NCBI GenBank assembly: GCA_963752855.1
Contig: CAVVZX010000012.1
Span: forward strand, 8,480 to 72,479
Length of the DNA: 64,000 nucleotides
Origin: DATJPW01 sp963752855
GTDB taxonomy: Bacteria; Desulfobacterota; Desulfomonilia; Desulfomonilales; Desulfomonilaceae
Direction: 5' to 3'
The position numbers were made by a program, and so were the translations under genes. Under the pieces are notes generated by a model. The model made no database searches, had not been told where the DNA came from, and worked only from the letters and a program-made list of their open reading frames with translations. Shown here piece by piece: positions 48,110-58,631 of the stretch. Positions within the stretch are counted from its first letter, which is position 1, and each line of letters starts with the position of its first letter.

Positions 48110-49498
48110 CTATTTTGTCCCCTCTTTCGCCGTTTCATTGTCCTTGGGTTGATCAAGTCGAACCATCAGCCATTGCTGTGTTTTATCTTTGCCGAAATGC
48201 ACGAGCGCTTCGGTTTGATCCTGGGTCAGATTGAAGAGGCCGGTTTCCATGATGATATCCGTATTCTTGCCGTCGGAAAAAGTCCATGCGGCACGCTGGG
48301 TCTTTTTGTCGACCATACCTCTGACGGGCCGAGCAATGTCTGTCGTGGAGTTGTAATATGTCCCGGCTATGACACCGCTCTTTTCAACCGCAAGCTGTAG
48401 GACCGCGTTTGAATCAGTGGCCTTTTCTCTCGAAACCGCGAAAACTCCAAGTGGTAGCCACTCCGTCTCCGATTCTTGAGCCGGCGGAGCGCTCTTGGCG
48501 AGGTCACTCGCCTGCTGATAGTATTCCTCTGCGCTTGCGGTCTGTCTTCCGTTCACATAGACCTGTTCGTCCTCGTAGTAGATGCCTTCGCCGTAATCAT
48601 AGTAGGCCGGAGAATCCCAGGAACTTCCTGCCACCCAACCAGCCAAGGAACCCCAAGCCGCGTGCCGCCACAATTGATATTTCCCAAAGTTTTGCCAATA
48701 AGCGTTGGCCATATTGGGATGATCCTTCCACCATTGGGGCGTAAAAAGATTATCGTGCCTGCCGTGAATATTGTCTCGAATTTGGCCTGCATTTGGCCTT
48801 GATGGCAACTGAGCCGGACGGTCTCCCATTCCCGGCCTATCGCCTATTCCCGGCCTGTCTCCCACACCCAGGCCTGTCTCCGATACCAGGACGCTCGCCC
48901 GCGCCTGGCCTTTCGGCCGGAAGCGTGCTTGCCTGGCGACGATCCCCCGGGCTCGGTCGTTCGCCCACACCTTGCCTATCTCCAATGCCAGGCCTGTCAC
49001 CTCCGGGGCTCTGCGATCCCAACAATTGCTTCGCTCCCTCATATCCCAGCGCTCCCGCGGCAAGACCAACGCCAACCTTACCTGCATCCGATAAACCCCT
49101 TCCTCCCTGTTGGGGAAGATTCAAAAATTGCTGAACTTGCTGCTGGTTCGGTCTCTGCCCTCCAGGGCCGGCAGGCCTGGTCGCTACTCCTGGGCCGGAA
49201 GGACTGGGGCGCTGAGACGCCACTCTGCCAGGCGTCGAAGAGCTGGGACGCTGAGAGGCGACAGGCCTGGATTGAACAGGTCTGGACTGCGGTCTGGACT
49301 GCGATACTGCTGGCCGCGAGTGGGAATAGGAACTCATGGAAGGGCTGCGCAAGCAGCTCCACGATACCCAGCGCTTCCTCTGTAGCTCCCACCAAAGTTT
49401 CCGCCCCTGGCGCCTCCGCGTGAGAAAGCGTCTTCAAGTCCCACGGAAAGGCAAAATACAAACGATATAGGCAGAGCCAAAAGAGCTAGCCTTTTCAT
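48110..49498 (-). CDS. Secreted protein with RPGIGD tandem repeats, frameshifted
   Basis: ATG at 49498 follows GGAGGGA and opens a signal peptide (MKRLALLALPISFVFCLSVG). A Gly/Arg-rich stretch follows (RGGARGGNFGGSYRGSAGYR). The frame then shifts near 49340 and near 48880 to join a Ser/Arg/Pro-rich part, a glycine zipper-like GKVGVGLAAGALGYEGAKQL, and tandem RPGIGDRPG-type repeats. The C-terminal region (FTPQWWKDHPNMANAYWQNF and following) is a conserved domain found in secreted proteins of this kind. The stop of the next upstream gene overlaps the start (ATGA). Function is unknown; envelope location is likely. Confidence 0.68.
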
Positions 49499-50430
49499 GA
49501 CTCCCTCCGCTTTTTCTCTGATTTCAGTTGTTTTTTGTCGACGTTCTTGCGGACTACCTTAACCGCGTCTATGTCCGGAAGCGGCTCTCCCTGGACTTCG
49601 CGACTAATGGACTGCCAGGTGAACGAGTTCGGATCTACATAGGTATAGATGTTGATGGATGACGCTTTCTCACCAGTACTGAGAATGCTCTTCAGCTTCA
49701 CCGTCCAGTTATTGCCCTCCCTGGACCATTCGCCCTCCCCAAAGCCTGCTTTGGTGTCGAATATCCACGAGCGGATCTTTTTTGCCACAGGGTCCCAACC
49801 AATGACCTGTGTGCCCTCGAGATCGACGCGATCCTCCACCATCACCCGAAACGTACCGCTAATGAACGCGTAATCCTTGGTCCATCGAAAGGTTGTCTCA
49901 ACGCTGGAATGTTCGTCCTGGTCCACCCAATCTCCAATGAGCCACTCCAGTTCCCCGAGTTTCGCGATAGTGTCCAGAGGAACCTGGGATTCCTGTTCTT
50001 CCAATTTCAGAAGCTTCCAGGCGCCGCCTTCCTTCGCACTTGTCGCGGTGAAAAGGATTTCTTCCTTGTCCTCCCCAGGACGAGTGACTACTGCAAAGCC
50101 TGTGATTATTGCCCGACCACCCTGAGGTTGAACGTCGAAAACTGCGGCCTTCACCTGGATGCCCTTATTTTCGGCAAAGAACTTTTCCAAAGCAGGCCGT
50201 ATTTTATCCGGACCTTTGGCCTGTTCTCCGTTCGGAGCCACGTACAAGCCGTCTCGGCTCCAATGAGAAGCCGCAGCCGAGGCGTCTCCGCTGTTATAGG
50301 CAGCTACATAGGATTCAATCGCTTTGCGAATTGCCATTTCATCCTGATTTGGGCCGGCGGTTTCGGCGCGAACTCCGGAAACGATTAAAATTGAGCTAAC
50401 CATCAAAATCAGCGCAACTTTTCTCACCAC
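49495..50430 (-). CDS. Exported SnoaL/NTF2-like protein
   Basis: I choose the GTG at 50430 because a perfect AGGAGG lies six bases upstream; an ATG at 50457 is in frame. The signal peptide (VALILMVSSILIVSGVRA) is followed by an NTF2/SnoaL domain (AIRKAIESYVAAYNSGDASA, HWSRDGLYVAPNGEQAKGPD) and a second domain beginning LGELEWLIGDWVDQDEHSSV. This two-domain form is common in secreted proteins of soil and aquatic bacteria. Ligand and activity are unknown. It is translationally coupled to the RPG-repeat protein. Confidence 0.82.
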   Translation of the reverse strand: MVRKVALILMVSSILIVSGVRAETAGPNQDEMAIRKAIESYVAAYNSGDASAAASHWSRDGLYVAPNGEQAKGPDKIRPALEKFFAENKGIQVKAAVFDVQPQGGRAIITGFAVVTRPGEDKEEILFTATSAKEGGAWKLLKLEEQESQVPLDTIAKLGELEWLIGDWVDQDEHSSVETTFRWTKDYAFISGTFRVMVEDRVDLEGTQVIGWDPVAKKIRSWIFDTKAGFGEGEWSREGNNWTVKLKSILSTGEKASSINIYTYVDPNSFTWQSISREVQGEPLPDIDAVKVVRKNVDKKQLKSEKKRRES

Positions 50431-50620
50431 GGCTGTCCTCCTAGGTTTGTAGTCCATGTTTTCAACGATAACTCTTTAACCGGAACCGTGAAAAAGACCC
50501 TTAACATGCCTTGTCTTGTAGGTCTTCGCTGTCGTAATTATGTTCCTTGCGCTCTCCGGGTATAACCCAAAGTAATAGCCCATTTGGGTTTGGGTCTCAG
50601 AGGGTGTCATAGGCAATCCC

Positions 50621-53143
50621 TCATGGTTCCGCATCGTCTGGGTCTTCAAGACTGACCGGCACGGGACTTACTTTCCAGATTTCATCGCAATATTGTCGAA
50701 TCGTGCGATCAGATGAGAACTTACCCATTCGCGCCGCGTTAAGGATTGACATTCTCGTCCAGGCATCCTGATCACGGTATGTTCGGCTGACACGCTCCTG
50801 ACAATCCACATATGACTGGTAATCGGCGCACAGCAAGTACTCATCATGATAGAGGAGCGAATCCACGAAGAGGTTTGAACAGCTCAGAATCCCCTGAAGA
50901 GAAATACCCGGATGCGATGCGGTCGATGACGGTTTTCAATTGATCGTTGCTTTCATAGATAGCTCGTGCCCGATAACCTCCGGACTTCAAGTTGTACACT
51001 TCCTCAGCGGTGAGCCCGAAGAGGAAGAAATTCTCAGGTCCGACTTCTTCTCTTATTTCGACGTTGGCGCCGTCCAGAGTGCCTATTGTGAGCGCTCCAT
51101 TCATCGAGAACTTCATGTTCCCGGTTCCGGAAGCCTCCTTACCCGCTGTGGAGATCTGTTCGGAGAGATCCGCTGCGGGGTAGATCCACTGCGAATTCTT
51201 TACGTTGAAGTTGGGCCAAAACACTACCTTGATTCTATCTCTTACGTCCGGATCCTGATTCACCACTTCTGCTACGGAATTGATCAGCCTGAATGATCAA
51301 CTTCGCCATGAAGTACCCGGGGGCAGCCTTTCCTCCGAAAATAAAAGTTCGTGGCGCAATGTCGATGTTCGGATTCTGTTTGATACGGTTATACAGAGTC
51401 AGGATATGCAGCACGTTGAGGTGTTGTCGTTTATATTCATGAAAACGTTTCACCTGGATATCGAAAATTGAGTCCGGGTCCACTACAATTCCCGTACGAT
51501 TACGGATCTCTCGGGCCAGATCAGTCTTGTTTAGCCTCTTGATACGACTCCACTCGGTCTTGAAGTCTTTGTCCTCTGCAAAAGCCTCCAGTTTCCTGAG
51601 TTGGTCCAAGTCCTTTACCCAATCATCCCCGATCCTGCGAGTGATCAAGTCTGCCAGTCTTGGGTTGCTCAATAGCATAAAGCGCCGGGGAGTCACTCCA
51701 TTGGTTTTATTGCTGAACTTTTCCGGAAAGAATTCATAGAAGTCGCGCAGGACGCTCTGTTTGAGTAGTTCTGTGTGTAGCTCCGCAACTCCATTTATTG
51801 CGAAACTGCCGACACACGCGAGGTTGGCCATGCGCACGTATTTTTCGCCGGTTTCGTCGATCAAAGACATCCGAGCCGCTCGCTCGTCGTCCCCTGGGTA
51901 CCGCTCTCGGACTTTCTCCAGAAATCGGTGATTGATCTCAAAAATGATTTCCACATGCCTGGGAAAAAGAGACCGGAACAACGGCAAGGACCATTTCTCC
52001 AAGGCTTCGGGGAGCAGCGTGTGATTGGTGTAACCGAATGTCTTCTGCGTGACTTCCCATGCTTGGTCCCATTCCACGCCATGTTCATCAATGAGCAAAC
52101 GCATCAATTCAGGTACGGCAAGAGCTGGATGCGTGTCGTTGAGCTGGACAGAGAAGATTTCATGGAATTTTGTCGGAGGTAAATCTCCTATTGAGAATAT
52201 CCGAAGCATGTCTTGTAATGAGCACGACACAAAGAAGTATTGTTGTTCCAGACGGAGTTGTTTTCCTTGAGCGGGCTCATCATTCGGATAGAGCACTTTC
52301 GTCAGGTTTTCCGAATACACTTTCTCATCAACGGCGCCGTAGTAATCGCCCACATTGAATGCCTGAAAGTCGAAAGATTCTGCAGCTTCGGCTTTCCAAA
52401 GTCGCAACGTGTTACAGGTGTTGACCTTGTAACCAAGCACAGGAGTGTCGTACGCCACTCCTGTCACCACTCGATTCGGAACCCATCGAACTTGGAGACG
52501 CCCCTCCTGGTCTCGAACGTGCTCGGTATAGCCGCCGAGCTTTACCTCGTAGGCAATCTCCGGCCTGTGGCTTTCCCAAGGATTCCCCAAATATAGCCAC
52601 TTGTCGGTTGTCTCGATCTGATTGCCGTCCCGAATTTTCTGGCGGAAGATCCCGAATTCGTAGCGTATCCCGTATCCTACAGAGGGGATCTCGAGAGTGG
52701 CAAGGGAATCCAGAAAGCACGCTGCGAGTCGACCAAGACCGCCGTTCCCTAACCCGGGCTCGGGTTCATGCTCCAGGAGGGCGTTCCAATCGCCGCCGGC
52801 TGCTTCTACCGCTTCCCGAACCTCTTCATAAATCCCCAGGTTGATCAAGTTATTGGCAAGCTGTGGGCCCATAAGAAATTCCGCCGAAAGATAGCCGACC
52901 AGCGCGAAGACCACCTTTCATGTAAGTCTCTCCACTCCGAACCCAACGATGCAGCAATCGGTCTTTCACTGTGTGAGCGAGAGCCATGTAATTGTCATTC
53001 AGTGTGGCTATCTTGGGGATTGTCCCCTGCGAGTATCTGAGATGGTCCGCAAAACCGCGTTTGAGCGCTTCGATACTCAATCCCCGACGACTTCCCCACA
53101 AATCCTTCGTCTGTTCACCATTGCCGGCTTCTTTGCCCATCAC
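50621..53143 (-). CDS. glgP: Glycogen phosphorylase, frameshifted
   Basis: Four frames join into one protein of about 838 residues with insertions near 52916, 51274 and 50875. The N-terminus contains SIEALKRGFADHLRYSQGTI. The catalytic core includes EPEPGLGNGGLGRLAACFLD, HPALAVPELMRLLIDEHGVE, TNGVTPRRFMLLSNPRLADL and IFDIQVKRFHEYKRQHLNVL. The pyridoxal-phosphate site lies in EASGTGNMKFSMNGALTIGT, with its lysine present. The enzyme releases glucose 1-phosphate from glycogen. The debranching gene glgX lies about 10 kb upstream on the same strand. Confidence 0.93.
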
Positions 53144-53193
53144 AAACCTCTCAAGGTACGGAGTCCAAACTTACGCTTCTTGGGATACAAGAT

Positions 53194-54960
53194 TCACACG
53201 GGCGCTGGTCCCGAACTAGCGTCTGCCAATTTACGGGCCGCGTCCTGGTACTCAGTTGCGACCGCTTTCATGAATACGGTGTCGATCGGGCCTTTCCATG
53301 TAGTGACTTCTGCGAATCTCTTGGGAATCGCGATATTCTCGGGCTTGTATCCGGTCAAGTACTTTAACTGCCAACGTTTTGCCTGAACCTCTGCCGACCC
53401 AGCCACCACCGATTCAGCAAGACGAGTGTAACCGACAGACGCAAGACATTCCTGGAGACGTTCCTCGGAATAAAGATTACGAGCGAACAGGCACGAAACC
53501 ATGCAGGTTAGCTGCACCCGCCGCCGTTCCTCTTCGACCAGGAATGACACAGCGTCTTCAGATTTCTTACCATTCGGCTTTTGGTCGAAACTGTACCCTG
53601 CGTTGTCAAGGTGGGAATGGCGAAAACCATAGGCCTGGGATGCAAAGTACACCTCACCCGTGGCATATCCCGCCATCTCCTGTCCGAGCACGCACGCGAA
53701 GTCGCTCCCGCCGTACCGGGCCGCAGCCACGAGAGCGCCTTGACCCAGAAAACGATAGAAATCGTTCGCGCGCAGTCCCAAATGCCTCACAGCTTCGCTA
53801 TATTTTTCAACATCTCCGAAAGACAGAGGAACTATCGTTTCTTTCTCTGTAATGATGCCTCGCTCAAACGCCTCCGTTGCCCACGCAAGGGCAACGCCCG
53901 CGCTCATGACGTCCAGCCCCTGGCGTTCCATTTCTTCCAGGAGCGTCAGTACGCCGCCCGCATTGGTGACGCCAAGCATGGATCCAGCAGCGAAAATGGG
54001 TTCATGATCGTATGAGACCTGGCGATACTGGTACTCGTTCTGTTCCGCGAACTTCTCCCGCAATAGTCCCACGTGGATGCATCCTACAGGGCATCCCGAA
54101 CACGCGGTCTTCCGCAGCAGCAATTCCTCGGCAAAGCGTTCCCCGCTGATATTCTTGGCATTTTCGTCGTGTGTCGACTGGAGATTTCGCCACGGAACCG
54201 CTTTGAGTTCATTGAGAATCAGCATATTCACGGGAGTCCCAAGATCGTGGTATTTCTTCATGGCTGGAGTCTGGGTAGCTTCCTGGTACACTGTCTTGTA
54301 CAGGTCCCGGTAGGCTTTTCCTCCGGGAAGCGGCAAACTTCCATCGCCAAGGACAATAATTCCTTTGAGTCGCTTGGCTCCCATTACAGCCCCGCCACCA
54401 AGTCGGCCAAAATGGCGGTATGTATCCACATTGATGCTCGCGTACGCAACCCCGCGTTCTCCGGCCGGCCCGATGCGGAGAATGCTTCTGTGGCCGGAAT
54501 CTCTACCGGAAAACCGTCTAAGATGTTTTCCCGTTGCTAAAACGTCAAGACCCCATAAGTAATGTACGTCTCGGATTCCTATACTCCGGCTGCCCACGAT
54601 CAGGCATGAAGGCGTTTGAGCTACTCCCTTGATCACCAAAGCGTCATAACCGGAAAAACGCAAAGCCAACCCTAGACGTCCGCCCGCATGAGTCTCCGCA
54701 TATTGCCCGTTGTAAGGGGACTTGAATCCCAAGACTACTTTGCTCATGAGTGGAAAGTAGGCGGTCAGCGGGCCGATGGCAAAGATCAACGGTTGGTCCG
54801 GATGGTCCGCAGGCGCGTCCATGACGCCATGCGCAGCGAAGAGGCCGGCAGCTAGGCCGCTTCCACCCAGGAATTCCGATGGACTACCGAAAAGAACAGG
54901 TTCACTCTTACCCTCGGTCAGATTTACCACCAGCACGCGAAATGCTTCTTCATTGATCAT
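53194..54960 (-). CDS. Aldehyde:ferredoxin oxidoreductase family protein (tungstopterin enzyme)
   Basis: The intact protein starts at ATG 54960 (GGAG upstream) and has about 588 residues. Landmarks are LGGSGLAAGLFAAHG, MSKVVLGFKSPYNGQYAETH, THAGGRLGLALRFSGYDALV and the 4Fe-4S site ACSGCPVGCIHVG. A later cysteine lies in VQLTCMVSCLFARNLY. AOR-family enzymes use tungsten bispterin and ferredoxin to interconvert aldehydes and carboxylic acids. This copy overlaps its ferredoxin-like partner by 11 bases, as in the AorAB-type arrangement. The aldehyde substrate cannot be told from sequence. Confidence 0.92.
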   Translation of the reverse strand: MINEEAFRVLVVNLTEGKSEPVLFGSPSEFLGGSGLAAGLFAAHGVMDAPADHPDQPLIFAIGPLTAYFPLMSKVVLGFKSPYNGQYAETHAGGRLGLALRFSGYDALVIKGVAQTPSCLIVGSRSIGIRDVHYLWGLDVLATGKHLRRFSGRDSGHRSILRIGPAGERGVAYASINVDTYRHFGRLGGGAVMGAKRLKGIIVLGDGSLPLPGGKAYRDLYKTVYQEATQTPAMKKYHDLGTPVNMLILNELKAVPWRNLQSTHDENAKNISGERFAEELLLRKTACSGCPVGCIHVGLLREKFAEQNEYQYRQVSYDHEPIFAAGSMLGVTNAGGVLTLLEEMERQGLDVMSAGVALAWATEAFERGIITEKETIVPLSFGDVEKYSEAVRHLGLRANDFYRFLGQGALVAAARYGGSDFACVLGQEMAGYATGEVYFASQAYGFRHSHLDNAGYSFDQKPNGKKSEDAVSFLVEEERRRVQLTCMVSCLFARNLYSEERLQECLASVGYTRLAESVVAGSAEVQAKRWQLKYLTGYKPENIAIPKRFAEVTTWKGPIDTVFMKAVATEYQDAARKLADASSGPAPV

Positions 54961-55375
54961 CTTCTTCTCCAGCCGCCGATTGCAGCATCTCAAGGCATTC
55001 ATGAGGGCAAAACGTGGCGCATCGCCCGCAATGGATGCACACGACCGGCAGCCCTGTTTCCGAATCCATGTACACTGCATTTACCGGACAGGCACGGGAG
55101 CATTCGCCGCAGCGAATGCATGAATCCTGCTTCACCCGCACTCCACCACCCTTTCGTTGGCTGAATGCATCAGTGGGACAAGCTTCCACGCAAGGAGCAG
55201 GGTCGCAGCCTAGACACACCTGTGCCTCAAATCCAGTGCTCATACCGCCGGCAGAGCGGATTCTGATCCCGCTGCGATGCCAGGACAGGCTTTGGTGTAA
55301 CAGCCTTGCGCATGCGAGGGAGCAAGAATAGCACCCGATGCAGCGTTCCATTCTGGTGGCGCGAAGAATTTTCAT
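54950..55375 (-). CDS. Polyferredoxin-type electron-transfer subunit of AOR
   Basis: ATG at 55375 follows GGAG. The 141-residue protein has four 4Fe-4S motifs: CIGCYSCSLAC, CLGCDPAPCVEACP, CIRCGECSRACP and CIHCGRCATFCPHECLE. This matches the HycB/AorB-like subunits that carry electrons between AOR and ferredoxin or a membrane complex. The start codon of the AOR gene lies inside its 3' end, so the two are translationally coupled. Confidence 0.9.
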   Translation of the reverse strand: MKILRATRMERCIGCYSCSLACARLLHQSLSWHRSGIRIRSAGGMSTGFEAQVCLGCDPAPCVEACPTDAFSQRKGGGVRVKQDSCIRCGECSRACPVNAVYMDSETGLPVVCIHCGRCATFCPHECLEMLQSAAGEEDDQ

Positions 55376-55548
55376 GAGTAGCTCCGGTGACCGAGGAAGC
55401 CATCAGGTTGATCGCCTTGGAGCGAAATTGTTTACGACGCTCTTGAAAGTGATGATGCCTACGCCTCAAGAAATCATTGGTACTATTTAATTAGCTCTAT
55501 CGTGCCGGCGAAAAAGTTTGAGAATTTTCTTTGTGCACTTACCAGTTT

Positions 55549-55709
55549 TTACTTATAGATTTTGGCCAAATCTTCGGGTTCAATAATTATCAGGTTTTCT
55601 ACATCTTGGATTCTTGCTGCCGGAAGTCGGACAACACCTGAAATAACAAATTGGCGGCAATACTACTTTCAGTCACCGAAAAAGCCTTTAGGTTCCTATT
55701 TCTGACCAT
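55549..55709 (-). CDS. Probable small protein, one missing base
   Basis: ATG at 55709 has TTGGAG eight bases upstream. The first frame reads MVRNRNLKAFSVTESSIAAN. Restoring one T in a T-run near 55637 continues FSGVVRLPAARIQDVENLII and IEPEDLAKIYK to the stop at 55549, about 53 residues. The composition (regular charged/hydrophobic spacing, no stops after correction) and the good ribosome-binding site favour a real gene, but I do not recognise a family. The remaining gap 55376-55935 shows nothing else. Confidence 0.4.
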
Positions 55710-55935
55710 AATTTACTCCAAGTCCATTCGTCAACTAATTTGACACCGAGGCTCGTCACTTGGCACGGCAAAGGACTGGCCAGGGAAGGCCGAAATCACG
55801 CGGACATATGCCACATCCCCTCAAATACGATGTAGCTCCACCTTGTCAGATTTCTTCTCAAAATCCGGTAAGATTTGTGTCGCTACCCTATGTATTTCCT
55901 TGTCTTGCCGTCAGACGATCCGGGATAAAAGAGTC

Positions 55936-57229
55936 CTATTCCATCGGATGCGGCTGACCTGTGCAGGACAGCACGTTACCCCAGAGCCTTCCGTCGGGCT
56001 CTATCTTCTTCCGAGCAGCAACGGCCATGGTAATGGGCACGTGGGTGAAGTGACGTTGCCAGTTACCGACTACCATGTCGGTTTTCCCCGCCATTGCAGC
56101 ATGGACAGCATTGTGTCCCAACATCAGGCAAAAGGCGGAGTCGTAAGGGCTTGCGGGCATACTCCGAATTGTGTAGCTAGGATCAATGTATTTCAGGTTG
56201 AGTTCCGTGCCGGTCTTCTTGAAATGGCGCACAATGCGTTCCTTTAGATACACTCCCACGTCTGTGAATCTGACGTTTCCCGACGCGTCCCTATCTCCTG
56301 TGGCCTGAACGAGATCTTGACCCGCTCCTTCAGCTACGACGATGACCGCGTGGCCGCGACGATTCAGCCTCTCCTCCAGCGCTCGAAGAAATGCTTCCAT
56401 AGTGAACTTAACCTCGGGAACAAGGCAGAAGTTGACATGGTTTGTGGCGACCGACGCGTAAGCTGCAATAAAACCCGATTCTCTTCCCATCAGTTTTACT
56501 AGTCCTACCCCGTTTCTGGCTCCGCGCGCTTCCGAATGAGCAGCATAGATGGCGCCCCGCGCTTCGCTAACAGCCGTAACAAAACCGAACGAGGTTTCTA
56601 TGCAGGAGATGTCATTGTCGATGGTCTTCGGGACACCGATAACAGAAATCGTCAATTTGCGCCGGCTGATCTCCTGCGCTATGGCGCTTGCTCCCCGTGA
56701 GCGTTCCGTCTCCACCGACAGCGAACAGAATGCCAATATTCATGCGTTCGAGAGTGTCGACCATCTCACCAACATCCTGTGGACCGCGAGAAGATCCCAG
56801 AATTGTGCCGCCCTTTTCCTGAATCTCGGCAACTAGGTCGGGAGTGAGTTCAATTGGCTGATGCCCATACTTTTGAGTGAGTCCTTCATAGCCGAATGGG
56901 AATCCGAATATTGCGCTAACTCCGTAATGATGGAATAGGCCAAGCGCTATGGATCTTATCACGTCGTTGAGGCCCGGGCACAATCCCCCACAGGTCACTA
57001 TTCCGCACTTGAGGTTCGATGGATCAAAAAAGATTCGCTGCCTGGGGCCTGCCATTTCAAAGGATGGCGGCTGTTGGCCTGAATTGAGAAATCCCTGAAT
57101 TTCTGCAAGCGTCGCATGATAAAGGACCCGTTCGTGATCATCCACGAAGCAGGTGGCCGGCATCGGAGACGGAATCCTGCATTCGCCGAGCCTTTGTATT
57201 TCGAAATCAGAACTTTTCAATTCCATCAT
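55936..57229 (-). CDS. 6-phosphofructokinase of the plant/trypanosome-like group, one frameshift
   Basis: The N-terminal frame has GPRQRIFFDPSNLKCGIVTC and GGLCPGLNDVIRSIALGL. The phosphate site follows in VGGDGTL. One extra base near 56690 shifts the frame, and the rest contains ISVIGVPKTIDNDISCIETS and LVKLMGRESGFIAAYASVAT. About 430 residues with the long N-terminus match the 'X'/plant-like clade. The residue pair (Gly in GGDG, Lys in PKTIDND) is the ATP-using plant/trypanosome combination; PPi use is less likely but not excluded. It commits fructose 6-phosphate to glycolysis and precedes fba. Confidence 0.88.
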
Positions 57230-57293
57230 GAAATTGTTCCCCTTCGAATTGATGATATCTTCATCACCCCACAGCCGATACCAGGCCAGTCCC

Positions 57294-58275
57294 TCATGCG
57301 CGACCTGCGCTTCCCAGGACGTGCTCGTTCTTGTATTTGATCATTCTGATTAGCTCATCACGCGCCGGGCCAAGGTACTTGCGTGGATCAAACTCCCCCG
57401 GTTTCTCTGCAAAGATCTTCCGGATGGTTGCAGTAATGGCAAGCCTGCCGTCGCTGTCGATGTTGATCTTACATACTGCCGATCCGGCAGCCCGCCTTAG
57501 CTGTTCTTCCGGTATACCAACCGCTTCCTCCATCTTGCCGCCAAACCTGTTGATCATTGCAACATATTCGGGCATTACCGACGACGCGCCGTGCAGCACT
57601 ATCGGAAAACCCGGAATTCGACGCTCCACTTCCTCTAAAATGTCAAACCGCAGAGATGGGGGCTCCTCACCAGGTTTGATCTTAAACTTATAGGCGCCGT
57701 GGGAAGTGCCGATAGAGATGGCCAGACTGTCCACGGAGGTCCGCTCCACAAATTCCTCAACCTCTGAGGGTTTCGTGTAGTGAGACAATTCTGAGGACAC
57801 AGCGTCCTCAACTCCCGCTAAAACGCCAAGTTCGCCTTCAACCGTGACGTCCCGCTCATGGGCATATTCTACGACCTTTTTTGTGAGCCCAATATTTTCT
57901 TCGAACGAATGGTGAGATCCATCTATCATCACGGATGAAAAACCGGAGTCTATGCACGATTTACAGAGTTCGAGGGTGTCTCCGTGGTCGAGGTGGAGGG
58001 CCACCGGCACGTGCCCGCCGAGGTCCTTCATCATCTCCACTGCGCCTTTCACCATCAGCCTCAGGAGCGTCGAATTCATGTACTTTATGGCGCTCCCCGA
58101 ACATTGTAAAATCACAGGGGATCTTGATTCAGAGCAGCCCATTATGATCGCTTGAAGTTGCTCCATGTTGTTGAAGTTGTAGGCAGGGATGGCGTACCGG
58201 CCTTCCATGGCCTTCGTGAACATGGCCTTAGTGTTCACAAGCCCTAATTCACGGATACTTAGCAACAGCAGTCAT
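57294..58275 (-). CDS. fba: Class II fructose-bisphosphate aldolase, one frameshift at the N-terminus
   Basis: The open frame begins TTG at 58265, but AGGAGG with an ATG at 58275 lies just upstream in another frame. Removing one C near 58257 gives MTAVAKYRELGLVNTKAMF, so I start at 58275. The rest is intact: AIPAYNFNNMEQLQAIIMGC, HLDHGDTLELC (Zn ligands), VEGELGVLAGVEDAV, and SLAISIGTSHGAYKFK. The length of about 326 residues is normal. It splits fructose 1,6-bisphosphate and is adjacent to pfk, 65 bases apart on the same strand. Confidence 0.92.
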
Positions 58276-58631
58276 ACGTGCCTCCTGTTCGCGCCGGATG
58301 TCCTTAATTCATTGTCAATGAATCGCTCGGGAAGTGAAATATAGTATAAGGTCTATTCCTTAAACATCTTACGCCAAATTTCGAGATCCTGTGCTCCTTG
58401 AACTCCGGGAATTCTCGTCAACTGTGCAATTTTTCTGGTGGCGCGGACGCCGGTTGGGAAGTGATGGAGGTCAGCGGTCGAAAGGCCTCCTTATCTGTTG
58501 ACCGTACTTTACGATAAGTCCACGAGTCAAGTCGTTTAGTTATTGGTACAGCGCCAGCGATTTGGTTCTTGCAAAGCGCAGCTGATTTACTCAAGTTCCG
58601 GCCTGTTGTTCAAGTGATTCGGCATATCCCT
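58276..58631. other. Intergenic region with a possible short minus-strand peptide
   Basis: Between fba and the MaoC-Pta gene, the minus strand from about 58483 to the stop at 58353 reads TRKIAQLTRIPGVQGAQDLE and IWRKMFKE, with coding-like composition. AAGGAGG lies upstream, but no ATG, GTG or TTG follows in frame at proper spacing. It could be a small gene with a mutated or mis-sequenced start. Otherwise the region shows no RNA or repeat. Confidence 0.3.
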
